A program made the translations under genes and the position numbers. From contig JADCGF010000007.1 in the NCBI GenBank assembly GCA_020249145.1, positions 124,001-188,000 of the forward strand: DNA of 64,000 nt, written 5' to 3'. Shown here one piece after another: positions 34,244-43,390 of the stretch. Numbering within the stretch: the stretch's first letter is position 1; each line of letters starts with the position of its first letter. The notes under the pieces are model-generated. The model saw only the letters and a list, made by a program, of their open reading frames with translations, was not told the origin of the DNA and searched no databases. The DNA comes from Roseomonas sp. (GTDB lineage Bacteria > Pseudomonadota > Alphaproteobacteria > Acetobacterales > Acetobacteraceae).

Positions 34244-35908
34244 ATGGCAGCGCCCAAGCTTTCCGATGTTCTGGCAAATGTCTTCGCGCAAGAAGGCTGC
34301 GATACGCTGTTCACCCTGATGGGTGACGCGAATATGTATTGGACCGAGGCGATGCAGCGCCAGCCAGGGATGAACATCATCCATGCGCGGCATGAACATT
34401 GCGCTGTCGCGATGGCTGATGCCTATGCGCGCGCCACCGGTAAGGTTGGCGTCGCTTCCACCACTTGCGGGCCGGGCTTTACGCAAATCATGACTGGGCT
34501 TGCCATTGCCGCGCGCGCCAATACGCCGATGGTGGTGTTCGCGGGCGATTCACCCATCGCCGCGCCCTATTACATCCAGCAGATTGATATGGCGCCGCTG
34601 ACGCAAGCGACAGGCGCGCATCATATCTCAGTGAAAACCATGGATCGTGCCTTGGAAAATGTGCGCGAAGCCTTCCATTTCGCGGCGCTGGAACGCCGGC
34701 CAGTCGTGATCAGCATTCCGATGGACCTGCAAAAGCAGGCCTATCCGCATATGGTGGATTACATCCCATCGGCTGATTATCTGCCGGCGCCGCAGCGCCC
34801 ACAGCCAGACCCGACGCTTGTTGAAAAGCTGGTCGAGATGATCGTGGCTGCCGAAAAGCCCATCATCATCGCGGGCCGCGGGGCGAAGCTTTCCAAGGCG
34901 CGCGAAGCGATTGAGGAAATGGCAGAAGCCATGGGCGCGCTGCTGACGACATCTCTGCAAGCCAAGGGGCTCTTTACCGGCAATCGCTTCGCCATGGATA
35001 TCTCTGGCGCCTATGCCAGCGATTTCTCGCGCGAACGCTTTGCGGAAGCCGATCTGGTGATCGGGCTTGGCGTTGGGCTTGGCGCCTATACGACGGAAAG
35101 CGGTTACCTTTATCCCGGTGCGCAGACCGTGCAGATTGATATCGGCCCGCGCGGGCTATGGCAGGGGCTGCGCACGGCGGATTTGCATATCCGCGCCGAT
35201 GCCAAGGCGGCGGCGGAAGCCGTCACCGCTGCCATCAAGCGCCATGGTGCCCAAGGCAAGCGCTTCCGCAGTGATGAGCTGGCCGCGCTGATCGCCGCCG
35301 ATGTGCCGGACCGCAAGGAATTCACGATTGCGCCTGGCACGGTTGATCCGCGCAAGGCGATCATGGAATTGGATGCGGTGGTGCCGAAGGATTGGGATGT
35401 AGTGATTGGCGGCGGCCATTACCTTGGCTTTGCCATGACCTATCTGAAGGGCCGCGCCGCGGAACGCTATCATGTGGTGAGTGACTTCGGCGCCATCGGC
35501 AATGGCCTGCCGGCGGCGATTGGTGTGGCGGCCGCCCGCAAGGATGGCAAGGTGCTGCTGATTGAAGGCGATGGCAGCTTGCTGATGCATATCCAGGAAT
35601 TGGAAACCGCGCGCCGGCATGGCACCAAATTCCTGATGGCGATCATCAATGATGGCGGCTATGGCGCAGAAATCCACAAATTCCGCGCTGGCAATATTGA
35701 TGCCGGCATTGTCATTCATGGCCGCGGCGATTTGGCGGGTGTGGCCAATGGCTTTGGCGTGCGTGGCCAGACCGTGAGCGCGCTCGGCCAAATGGGCGCG
35801 ATGTTTGAGACCCACCAAAGCGGCAATAGCGCCAGCCTTTGGGATGTGCATACGGATGATACGGTAGTGTCCCGCCCCTATCGCCGTATTCATTACGGGG
35901 AAGCCTGA
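34244..35908 (+). CDS. Thiamine-diphosphate-dependent enzyme (acetolactate-synthase-like)
   Basis: A 554-residue ThDP enzyme with the Glu51 cofactor activator (HARHEHCAVAMADAYARATG), a central domain with ADLVIGLGVGLGAY, and the ThDP/Mg motif EGDGSLLMHIQELETARRHG followed by NDGGYG. The family includes acetolactate synthase, oxalyl-CoA decarboxylase, benzoylformate decarboxylase and related enzymes; this group (close to ilvB) is unassigned. Translation probably follows coxG (2-base gap) and the gene ends before a strong hairpin. Confidence 0.9.
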   Translation: MAAPKLSDVLANVFAQEGCDTLFTLMGDANMYWTEAMQRQPGMNIIHARHEHCAVAMADAYARATGKVGVASTTCGPGFTQIMTGLAIAARANTPMVVFAGDSPIAAPYYIQQIDMAPLTQATGAHHISVKTMDRALENVREAFHFAALERRPVVISIPMDLQKQAYPHMVDYIPSADYLPAPQRPQPDPTLVEKLVEMIVAAEKPIIIAGRGAKLSKAREAIEEMAEAMGALLTTSLQAKGLFTGNRFAMDISGAYASDFSRERFAEADLVIGLGVGLGAYTTESGYLYPGAQTVQIDIGPRGLWQGLRTADLHIRADAKAAAEAVTAAIKRHGAQGKRFRSDELAALIAADVPDRKEFTIAPGTVDPRKAIMELDAVVPKDWDVVIGGGHYLGFAMTYLKGRAAERYHVVSDFGAIGNGLPAAIGVAAARKDGKVLLIEGDGSLLMHIQELETARRHGTKFLMAIINDGGYGAEIHKFRAGNIDAGIVIHGRGDLAGVANGFGVRGQTVSALGQMGAMFETHQSGNSASLWDVHTDDTVVSRPYRRIHYGEA

Positions 35909-35914
35909 ATCAAA

Positions 35915-35944
35915 AAGGGCGCTGCGTTATGCCGCAGCGCCCTT
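35915..35944. terminator. Bidirectional terminator AAGGGCGCTGCG/CGCAGCGCCCTT
   Basis: A perfect 12-bp stem with a 6-base loop lies between the convergent ThDP and enoyl-CoA hydratase genes, 7 bases after the ThDP stop. On the minus strand TTTTTG follows, giving a good Rho-independent terminator for the hydratase; on the plus strand the tail is weaker (TTGATTA). Confidence 0.85.
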
Positions 35945-35952
35945 GATTAGGG

Positions 35953-36732
35953 TCAGCGCCCGTGAAAAACGGGCGCTCTTTTTTCGCGGAAGGCCGCAAG
36001 GCCTTCCTGAATATCTTCGCTTTCCTTGCAAAGCCGGGCACGTTCCGCGCAAGCCGCGACATCCAGCCTGCCATGGCCGATTTCATTCAGCGCCTGTTTC
36101 ATGCCCTGAATGGCCAACGGCGCGCCATTGGCGAGCGTGTTCGCCAGGGTGTCCACCGCCGCATCCAATTCCGCCGGCGCCACCAATTGCGTCAGGTAGC
36201 CGATGCGGAGCAATTCCTCTGCCCCCAGCTTTTCCGCCGTCATGAACAGGCGCTTGGCATTGTTGAGGCCAAGGCGGGAGACATAACGCTCAAGCCCGGT
36301 CGGGTAGTAATGCACGCCAAGCCGGGCAGCCGGCATGAACATTTCCATCCCCGTCACGCCGATGCGGAAATCCGCCGTCAGCGCGAAATCCGTGGAACCG
36401 CCATAGACGCCACCCTGCAAGCGGCAAATGGTCGGCACGCGCACGGCTTCAAACCTATCCACCATGGCTTCAAAGGTCGGCGCGCGGGCAGCGGCTTCCT
36501 TGTCCTCGGCAAAGCCACCCAAATGGAAGCCAGCGCTGAAGGCAGGGCCGCTCGCCGCCAGAATCAGCACGCGGAGCGAGGGGTTCGCATCCACCTGTTC
36601 CAGGTAATCCATGATGCGGATGATATCGCCGGGCTCGACTCGGTTGCGGTGGCGGGAGCGATGCAGCCGGATGGTGGCGCGGTTGCCGGCAATCTCCAGG
36701 CTCGGCGGGTCAAGGCGAGTGTCTTCGGTCAT
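35953..36732 (-). CDS. Enoyl-CoA hydratase/isomerase family protein
   Basis: A 259-residue crotonase-fold protein. The oxyanion-hole segments are LILAASGPAFSAGFHLGGF and GGVYGGSTDFAL. In crotonase the catalytic glutamates lie in EAIG-type segments, which are less clear here (VTGMEMFMPAARLGVHYYPTGL), so the reaction could be hydration, isomerisation or C-C cleavage. The gene ends at a strong terminator. It lies upstream of no clear partner but is among CoA- and acid-metabolism genes. Confidence 0.88.
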   Translation of the reverse strand: MTEDTRLDPPSLEIAGNRATIRLHRSRHRNRVEPGDIIRIMDYLEQVDANPSLRVLILAASGPAFSAGFHLGGFAEDKEAAARAPTFEAMVDRFEAVRVPTICRLQGGVYGGSTDFALTADFRIGVTGMEMFMPAARLGVHYYPTGLERYVSRLGLNNAKRLFMTAEKLGAEELLRIGYLTQLVAPAELDAAVDTLANTLANGAPLAIQGMKQALNEIGHGRLDVAACAERARLCKESEDIQEGLAAFREKRAPVFHGR

Positions 36733-36803
36733 GGCGGTCCTCTCATGCTGAAGCAGTTTCCCAGATTTCAGCGCGCCGCGCCATTGCCGGGGTAGGAAAT
36801 GAA

Positions 36804-36827
36804 AAGGGGCAGCCGAAGCCGCCCCTT
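36804..36827 (-). terminator. Terminator of the Bug-receptor gene
   Basis: On the minus strand AAGGGGCGGC and GCTGCCCCTT pair over 10 positions (one mismatch) around TTCG, followed by TTCATTTCC. It lies 44 bases after the receptor stop. Confidence 0.75.
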
Positions 36828-36871
36828 GATGCCGTGGAAGGCAGAAGCCCCCAAATCAAAGCCAAGCCCTA

Positions 36872-37855
36872 TCAGCCATCCACGCGGATGTTATTGGCCT
36901 GGATAACCTCGCGGAATTCCTCGCGGTGGCGGTTCAGGAAGGCCGTGAAATCGGCCGTGTTGCGGTACAGCGGCTGGAAGCCGATCTGCGCCAGGCGGCC
37001 TTTGACCTCATCGGTTGCCATCGCCTTGCCGGTCTCAGCGGCCAGGCGTTCAATAATGGGGCGCGGGGTCGCTGCCGGCACCATATAGCCGCCGAAAGCG
37101 CCGGCATCGTAACCCTCAACGCCCGGCAGGCGGGCGAGCGGCATCAGATCAGGCTGCAATTCCGTGCCATCCTTCAGCGTGACGCCAAGAGCCCGCACGG
37201 CGCCTTGGCGGAACAGGGCAGACGTCGCCACCAGGGTTTCAATGGCGAAATCCACCTGCCCTGCCGTTACCGCCGTCAGGCCTGGGCCGCTGCCCTGGAA
37301 GGGCACATGCAGCGCATCAAGCTTGGCCTTGGACAGGAACATCAGCGTAATCAAATGCGCCGCCGCCCCAATGCCAGAGGTGGCGTAAGTGTATTTGCCG
37401 GGCTCCGCACGCACTTTGGCGACGAATTCTGCCGCATTCTGCGCCGGGAAATCCTTGCGCACGATCAGCACGTAAGGGGAAATGCCAATCTGTGCGACGG
37501 GGGCGAAATCCCTGGTCACGTCATAAGGGGTGCGCTGCACCAAAGGCGCCGTGGTGAAAGGCCCGGTGGAAGCCGCCAGAACGGTATAACCATCGGGCGC
37601 GGCCTTCGCCACCAGATCGGTGCCGATCATGCCGGCAGCGCCGGCGCGGTTTTCCGGCACAATAGGCTGGCCCCAGGTTTCGGCGATCTTGGTCGCGGTC
37701 ACGCGCGCCATCAGGTCCGTCGCCTGGCCGGGCGGCCAGGGCACCACCAGGCGCACCGGGCGGGACGGGTAGGCCCCCTGGGCCTGGACAATGGCGGGGG
37801 CGGCAAGCCCGGCTGCGAGGCCAGAGGCCCCAAGCAATAAGGAACGGCGATCCAT
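36872..37855 (-). CDS. Bug-family tripartite tricarboxylate transporter substrate-binding protein
   Basis: A 327-residue periplasmic receptor with signal peptide (MDRRSLLLGASGLAAGLAAP to VQAQG) and Bug motifs YPSRPVRLVVPWPPGQATDLM, PIVPENRAGAAGMIG and DGYTVLAASTGPFTTAP. The WPPGQ variant of the first motif (instead of FAPGG) sets it apart from the three other receptors in the window. The start at 37855 has AGGAGG 11 bases upstream; an in-frame Met at 37927 is rejected. It ends with its own terminator, so it seems to be monocistronic or the last gene after the aminotransferase. Confidence 0.9.
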   Translation of the reverse strand: MDRRSLLLGASGLAAGLAAPAIVQAQGAYPSRPVRLVVPWPPGQATDLMARVTATKIAETWGQPIVPENRAGAAGMIGTDLVAKAAPDGYTVLAASTGPFTTAPLVQRTPYDVTRDFAPVAQIGISPYVLIVRKDFPAQNAAEFVAKVRAEPGKYTYATSGIGAAAHLITLMFLSKAKLDALHVPFQGSGPGLTAVTAGQVDFAIETLVATSALFRQGAVRALGVTLKDGTELQPDLMPLARLPGVEGYDAGAFGGYMVPAATPRPIIERLAAETGKAMATDEVKGRLAQIGFQPLYRNTADFTAFLNRHREEFREVIQANNIRVDG

Positions 37856-37977
37856 GATGCGCGTAGCCTCCTGGTTGGATGGGGCAACACTGACAGGTGA
37901 AACCCCTTGGCCCGCTAACTGGATCACAAAACTGTAAAAAACAAGTGTTGCCTAGAAAATTGGCAGTCCTGCCGCCC

Positions 37978-39273
37978 TTAAGCCGCCTTGGCGGGGAGGG
38001 ATTTCATCGCCGCGCGGAAGGCATCCAGGGTTTGCGCCACATCCGCAGCCGTATGGGCAAGCGACATGTAGAATTTGCTTTCCCCCTTCAGAATACCCTT
38101 GGCGCGGAATACGCCATTCACATGCTTTTGCATGGCCGCATCCTGGCGGATAACGCTGCGGTAATCGCGAATATCGCCAGTGGCATAGACCACATCGAAT
38201 AAGGGCGGTTCGCCCACCACCTGGGCAGGGATGCCGGCATCCGCAATCAGGCCCGTAAGGCCCTCCATCAGGCTGCGGCCGGTCGCGAAAATCTGGTCAT
38301 AGGTGCCGGGTTCGCGCAGCACCGCCATGGTGGCCAGCCCCGCGACGGATGCCACGGGGTTGCCGGAAAGCGTTCCGATCTGCGTCAGGAAACGGTCTTC
38401 CCCCACCGCCGCCCTGTCGAATTGCGCCATGATATCGGCGCGCCCACCAAGCGCCGCCAACGGAAAGCCGCCGCCGATGATCTTGCCCATGGTGCAGATA
38501 TCGGGCGTCACGCCGTAATATTCCTGCGCGCCACCATAGGCGAAGCGAAAGCCTGTCACGACCTCATCAAAAATCAGCGGAATGCCAAGCCGCGCGGTGA
38601 CTTCACGTATCGCTTGCAGGAAGCCGGGCTTGGGCGGGATCAGGCGCTGGAAGGGTTCCAGGATCACGCCGCCAATCTCATCATGCCGCGCTTCAATCAG
38701 CCGCACCGCCGCTTCAATGTCATTGAAGGGGGAGACCAGCACTTCTCCGCGCACGCTATCCGGAATGCCCGGCGTATCGGGCACCGCTTCCGGGAAATTG
38801 GCGAGCCTTTTGGGGGCGAGGCTCATGAGCCCCCAATCGCTCATGCCGTGATAGCCGCCTTCGAATTTCAAGATCTTCGGGCGCTTGCGATAGGCGCGCG
38901 CGACCCGCATGGCGTAAAGATCAGCTTCCGAACCTGAAGACACAAAGCGCACCTGTTCCACACAGGGCATGGCATCCACAATGGCAGCGGCGAGGCGAAT
39001 GCCGTGTTCATTATTGGCGAAGAAGGTTGTGCCCTTTGGCACCTGCGCCAGCACGGCTTCCGTTACCTTGGGGTGGTTATGGCCGATATAAATCGGGCCA
39101 CTGCCGAGCAGGTAATCAATATATTCGCGCCCCGAAACATCCCAGACATGCGCGCCACGGCCTTCGCGCAGGATGATTTCGGCCGGGAAATTGCCGAAAT
39201 GCCCGCCGGGCAGCACGCGCTTGGCGAGCGCAAGCAATTCCTGTTCTTCGGCGGAAGGGGCGATGCTGGACAT
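37978..39273 (-). CDS. Glutamate-1-semialdehyde-aminomutase-like aminotransferase (class III)
   Basis: A 431-residue PLP enzyme of the class III group. The PLP-lysine is in TMGKIIGGGFPLAALGG, the cofactor Asp in LIFDEVVTGFRFAYGG, and the small N-terminal domain has GGHFGNFPAEIILREGRGAHVWDVSGREYID. Resemblance to HemL is clear, but such paralogues in catabolic regions usually act on other amines; location beside an amidase and Bug receptor supports that. The start at 39273 has AGGA 9 bases upstream; a Met at 39282 is too close to it. Confidence 0.88.
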   Translation of the reverse strand: MSSIAPSAEEQELLALAKRVLPGGHFGNFPAEIILREGRGAHVWDVSGREYIDYLLGSGPIYIGHNHPKVTEAVLAQVPKGTTFFANNEHGIRLAAAIVDAMPCVEQVRFVSSGSEADLYAMRVARAYRKRPKILKFEGGYHGMSDWGLMSLAPKRLANFPEAVPDTPGIPDSVRGEVLVSPFNDIEAAVRLIEARHDEIGGVILEPFQRLIPPKPGFLQAIREVTARLGIPLIFDEVVTGFRFAYGGAQEYYGVTPDICTMGKIIGGGFPLAALGGRADIMAQFDRAAVGEDRFLTQIGTLSGNPVASVAGLATMAVLREPGTYDQIFATGRSLMEGLTGLIADAGIPAQVVGEPPLFDVVYATGDIRDYRSVIRQDAAMQKHVNGVFRAKGILKGESKFYMSLAHTAADVAQTLDAFRAAMKSLPAKAA

Positions 39274-39353
39274 GGCGCGCATTCCTGGATTGGTTTGGCG
39301 GAAAGGCTAGAACATCATCGGGTGGAATGAAAACAGCCGGCAGCGTTGCAAGG

Positions 39354-40772
39354 TTACTGGGCAAGCGGTGGGCGCAGATGCGCCCAGGGGCGCGCTTCTT
39401 CAAAAGCGGCGCTGGCTTGCAGCACGCCAAGATCATCAAAGCGCCGCCCCACGACTTGCAGCCCCACGGGCAGGCCCGCCGGGGTGAAACCACAGGGCAG
39501 GCTGGCGGCTGGGCTGCCGGACCAGTTGAAGGGGTAGGAGAATTCCGCCCACATCAGCCAATCCCAATCATGCTGCGGCCAATGCGCCGGTTGCAGGCGA
39601 TTGGCCGGGAAGGCCGCGACGCTGACGGCAGGCGTCAGCAGGAAATCATAGCCTTCCATGAAATCATGAATCTGCTGGACATATTCAAAGCGACGCGTGC
39701 GCATTTGCATGAATTGGGTTGTGGTGACATGGGCGTTTTCGCGCAGCATGGCGACAAAACCCGGGTCCATGCGATTGGCATATTGCGGCAGGTATTCGGC
39801 GCGTCCGGCATAGACTGCTGGCCAGAAAAAGCGGATCAGTTCCGGGCCCAGCTTTCCCCAAGGGGGTGAGACTTCTTCGATGATGGCGCCCATTTCTTCA
39901 AACACATGAATGGCGCGGGCAACGGCTTCGGCCACTTCCGGATCAACGCGCGCATGGCCAAGATCGGGCGAATAGGCTATGCGCTTGCCGCGCATGGAAG
40001 CCGCCTTCAATTGGCCAGTGTAATGCTGCGGTGGTGCTTCCAGCGATGTGTAATCCCATGGATGCGGGCCGGCCATGGCTTCCGTCATCAGCGCGGCATC
40101 TTCCACGCTGCGCGTCAGCGGGCCGATATGGGTCGCGAGTTCATTATTGGACATGGGCCAGCTTGCGACCCGCCCATGCGTGGGCTTGAAGCCATAAACG
40201 CCCGAAAAATGCGCCGGCATGCGGATGGACCCCGCGCCATCGCCGCCCTGATGCAAGGGCCCATAGCCACACGCCGCACCAACGCCCGCACCGGAAGATG
40301 ACGCGCCGGCATTCAGCCCATGCCCCCAAGGGTTATGGGTAATGCCGGAAATCGGCGCCTCACTAACGCCCTTCCAGCCCCATTCGGCGGCGGAGGTTGT
40401 CTTGCCGAGCATCATGCCGCCGGCAGCGTAAAGCCGGCTGACGCAGGGCGCATCCACATCAGGGATGGTGCCTTGCATGACCGCGCTGGCAAAATCCGTC
40501 TGCACGCCCTTGGTATGCTGCAAATCCTTGATGGTGAAGGGAATGCCTTCCAATAGCCGCGTCTTTTCGCGCTGCATGAAGGCGGTTTCCGAACGCTTTG
40601 CAGCGGCCAGCGCGATTTCTGGCGTGAGCCGCATCATGGCATTCACGCGCGGTTCAACGCGTTCGATGCGCGCAAGGATGGCCTGCACGACTTCAACCGG
40701 GGAGAGCTTGCGGGCGCGATAGGCCGCCGTCAGGTCACGCACACCAAGAAAGCCGATATCATCAGGGTTCAT
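39354..40772 (-). CDS. Amidase signature family enzyme
   Basis: A 472-residue amidase with the Lys-cis-Ser-Ser triad: Lys in PFTIKDL, the Ser-rich loop GASSSGAGVGAA and GGDGAGSIRMPA. It hydrolyses a carboxamide to an acid; the substrate is not predictable. The start at 40772 opens with MNPDDIGFLGVRDLTAAYRARKLSPVEVV, typical of the family; the frame stays open to 41579, but the extension overlaps the divergent ABC receptor gene and is not family-like. The aminotransferase downstream (81-base gap) could use the amidase product (inference). Confidence 0.92.
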   Translation of the reverse strand: MNPDDIGFLGVRDLTAAYRARKLSPVEVVQAILARIERVEPRVNAMMRLTPEIALAAAKRSETAFMQREKTRLLEGIPFTIKDLQHTKGVQTDFASAVMQGTIPDVDAPCVSRLYAAGGMMLGKTTSAAEWGWKGVSEAPISGITHNPWGHGLNAGASSSGAGVGAACGYGPLHQGGDGAGSIRMPAHFSGVYGFKPTHGRVASWPMSNNELATHIGPLTRSVEDAALMTEAMAGPHPWDYTSLEAPPQHYTGQLKAASMRGKRIAYSPDLGHARVDPEVAEAVARAIHVFEEMGAIIEEVSPPWGKLGPELIRFFWPAVYAGRAEYLPQYANRMDPGFVAMLRENAHVTTTQFMQMRTRRFEYVQQIHDFMEGYDFLLTPAVSVAAFPANRLQPAHWPQHDWDWLMWAEFSYPFNWSGSPAASLPCGFTPAGLPVGLQVVGRRFDDLGVLQASAAFEEARPWAHLRPPLAQ

Positions 40773-40895
40773 GCCGCTGCCTCCGTGCTTCTGGGTGAAG
40801 ACTGCAACGGCGCCGCGTTGTGGGCAATGGTGATCTGCCTTGACGCTGACTGGAAAGGCACCATAGCCTTTTGCGAACCCTGGGGAGGGACAAAC

Positions 40896-42479
40896 ATGTT
40901 TCGTCGGAATCTTTTGGCGGCGTCGGCAGCGGCTATGGCCGCACCGCGCCTTGGTGCAGCGCAAGGTCAGCCCGGGCGTCGGGTTTTGCGCTTTGTGCCG
41001 CAGGCCGATCTGGCGCTGTTGGACCCGATCCATTCGGTCGCCTTTGTCAGCCGCAACCATGCAATGATGGTCTATGACACGCTCTATGGCTGGGACGCTG
41101 AATTGCGCGCGCGCCCGCAAATGGCGGAAGGCCACACCATCAGCAATGATGGCCGCGAATGGCGCATCCGCCTGCGTGAAGGCTTGCGCTTTCATGATGG
41201 GGAACCCGTGCGCGCGCAGGATTGCGCTGCTTCCATCCGTCGTTGGGCGACGCGCGATGCTTTTGGCCAGGCGCTTTGGGCAGTGACGGATGAATGTGGT
41301 GCTGCGGATGATCGTACGATTCTGTTTCGCCTGAAGCAGCCCTTCCCGCTTTTGGCCGATGCGCTGGCCAAGGTTGGCACGCATCTTTGCGTGATGATGC
41401 CCGAACGCCATGCAAATCTGCCATCTTCGCAAGCGGTGCCGGAGATGATCGGTTCCGGGCCATTTCGCTTCATCGCCAGTGAACGCCTGCCAGGCAGCCG
41501 CAATGTCTACGCCAAGAATGAGCAATATGTGCCGCGCCAGGAACCGGCTTCCTATATGGCTGGCGGCAAGCTGGTGCATTTTGATCGCGTGGAATGGCTG
41601 ACCATCCCCGATGGCGCCACCGCTTCCGCAGCCTTGCAGCGGGGCGAGGTGGATTGGTGGGAATTGCCGGCGATTGATCTGGTGCCGCAGTTGCGCCGCG
41701 CGCGCGGCCTGAAGGTGGAAATCCTTGATCCCAATGGGTCAATCGGCTTCCTCAGGCCCAATCACCTCAATCCGCCTTTGGATAATCCCGCGATCCGGCG
41801 CGCCATTCTGCGCGGCATTGTGCAGCGCGATTTCATGACCGCAGCCGGCAGCACGGATGAAACGCTCTGGCGCGTGCCCTACGGGTTCTTTGTGCCGAGT
41901 TCGCCCATGGCAAGCGATGAGGGCATGGATGCCTTCCGCAACCCGACCAGTATTGCCGATACGCGCCGCGCGCTTCAGGAAGCCGGCTATCGCGGGGAGC
42001 GGATCAATCTTCTGGCGGCCACGGATTTCCCGGTAATCAACGCCATGAGCGAGGTGGCCGGCGATTATCTCCGTCGCATCGGGATCAATCTTGATTATGT
42101 TGCGACCGATTGGGGTTCAGTGACCTCTCGCATCCTGAACCAGAACCCGGTGGATCAGGGCGGTTGGAATTTCATGGTGAGCTGGACCGCGGGCAGCGCA
42201 CAAGTGAATCCGGCGGCAAATAACCTGATCCGCGGCCATGGGCGGAGTGCCATTTTCGGCTGGCCAACCGTGTCGGAGTTGGAAACGCTGCGTAATGCCT
42301 GGTTCGCCGCGCCCGATGATGCAACGCGTGCCACCATCGGCCGGCAGATGCAGCGTGTGAGCTTTGATCAGGTGCCCTATATTCCGCTGGGGCAGTTCTT
42401 CTCGCCAACTGCCATGCGCGCTGACCTGACCGGCATGCTGCAAGGAGTGGCGCTGTTTTACAATATCCGGCGGGGGTGA
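40896..42479 (+). CDS. ABC transporter substrate-binding protein, family 5 (peptide/nickel type)
   Basis: A 527-residue periplasmic receptor with signal peptide (MFRRNLLAASAAAMAAPRLGAAQ) and the SBP_bac_5 pattern DPIHSVAFVSRNHAMMVYDTLYGWD, REGLRFHDGEPVRAQD and GSGPFRF. It binds peptides, opines or similar amines for an ABC importer; no permease or ATPase gene is in the window. The ATG at 40896 has GGGAGG 10 bases upstream. It is divergent from the amidase gene across 123 bases, so the two may be co-regulated. Confidence 0.9.
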   Translation: MFRRNLLAASAAAMAAPRLGAAQGQPGRRVLRFVPQADLALLDPIHSVAFVSRNHAMMVYDTLYGWDAELRARPQMAEGHTISNDGREWRIRLREGLRFHDGEPVRAQDCAASIRRWATRDAFGQALWAVTDECGAADDRTILFRLKQPFPLLADALAKVGTHLCVMMPERHANLPSSQAVPEMIGSGPFRFIASERLPGSRNVYAKNEQYVPRQEPASYMAGGKLVHFDRVEWLTIPDGATASAALQRGEVDWWELPAIDLVPQLRRARGLKVEILDPNGSIGFLRPNHLNPPLDNPAIRRAILRGIVQRDFMTAAGSTDETLWRVPYGFFVPSSPMASDEGMDAFRNPTSIADTRRALQEAGYRGERINLLAATDFPVINAMSEVAGDYLRRIGINLDYVATDWGSVTSRILNQNPVDQGGWNFMVSWTAGSAQVNPAANNLIRGHGRSAIFGWPTVSELETLRNAWFAAPDDATRATIGRQMQRVSFDQVPYIPLGQFFSPTAMRADLTGMLQGVALFYNIRRG

Positions 42480-42532
42480 GCGGTAGCGCTTTTGCATTGA
42501 CCTGCTGTGCAGCGGCGCGGCACAATGTGCTG

Positions 42533-43390
42533 ATGATGCAACGCGCGTTTGTGGTCGGGTGGTTCGGGCTTGTTTTAGGCACGACAGCCCTTGCGCAAAG
42601 GCCGCCGCCCCTGCCGCCTGTGCAATCGCCGCGCGCCACGCTGCCGACCGAAAAGCCCCCGCCTTTGCCCCACCAAAGTGGTGGCGCCCCAGGCACCCAG
42701 GCCGAGCTTCCCCGCGACAAGCCGCCGCCGCTTGCCCCCGGTGAGCGTGCTGCGCGGCGCGCAGTTTCTTCCGGCACGGGTTTTGTGGTCGCCGCACGGC
42801 GGATCATGACCAATCATCACGTGATTGAGGGCTGTGCCGAAGTGGCTGCGCGCCTGCCCGATGGGCGCGAATTGCCGGCCCGTGTGATGGCAAGCGATAC
42901 GACGCGCGACCTGGCCTTGCTCAGCACTGAAGCTGACGCGGGCCCTATCCTGCCTTTCCGCAGCGCTGGCATGTATCGCCGGGGAGAAGGCGTGGTGACT
43001 TACGGCTTTCCCCTGGCAGGGTTGCTTTCTTCAGGCCCGACGCTGACGACAGGGGAGGTCTCCGCGCTTTCCGGCCTTGCCGATAATCCGCGCCATATTC
43101 AGATCAGCGCGCCGGTGCAGCCGGGCAATTCCGGCGGGCCACTTTTGGATATGCGCGGGCAGGTGATTGGCGTTGTGGTGTCAAAGCTTAATGCCGGGCA
43201 AGTGGCGCGACAGACGGGCGATATTCCGCAGAATGTGAACTTCGCCGTGAAGCACACGGAAGCCTTGGAATTTCTGCGCGAACAGAATGTGCAGGTGACG
43301 CAAGGCCCTGCGTCTGAAACACCGCGCGCTGCCGATGCGGTGGGGGAAGTTGCGCATCCTTCAACGCTGTTTTTGCGCTGTTTGAAGTGA
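42533..43390 (+). CDS. Trypsin-like serine protease (S1C/DegP-like), periplasmic
   Basis: A 285-residue protease with a signal peptide (MMQRAFVVGWFGLVLGTTALAQ), a Pro-rich spacer with repeated PPPL motifs (about 24-70), and a protease domain carrying the triad His96 (TNHHVIEG), Asp126 (TRDLALL) and Ser200 (QPGNSGGPLL). No PDZ domain follows, so it is shorter than DegP. The ATG at 42533 is chosen because it starts the signal peptide; an in-frame GTG at 42476 overlaps the upstream gene. Its 3' end overlaps the convergent CoA-transferase gene by 30 bases. Confidence 0.88.
   Translation: MMQRAFVVGWFGLVLGTTALAQRPPPLPPVQSPRATLPTEKPPPLPHQSGGAPGTQAELPRDKPPPLAPGERAARRAVSSGTGFVVAARRIMTNHHVIEGCAEVAARLPDGRELPARVMASDTTRDLALLSTEADAGPILPFRSAGMYRRGEGVVTYGFPLAGLLSSGPTLTTGEVSALSGLADNPRHIQISAPVQPGNSGGPLLDMRGQVIGVVVSKLNAGQVARQTGDIPQNVNFAVKHTEALEFLREQNVQVTQGPASETPRAADAVGEVAHPSTLFLRCLK

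Noticed and set aside
37978..39273. hemL (tetrapyrrole biosynthesis)
   Set aside because: Alphaproteobacteria usually make 5-aminolevulinate with HemA-type synthase, and the neighbours are catabolic, so a HemL role is unlikely.
40773..41579. N-terminal extension of the amidase
   Set aside because: Family alignment starts at the Met at 40772 and the extension overlaps the divergent ABC receptor.
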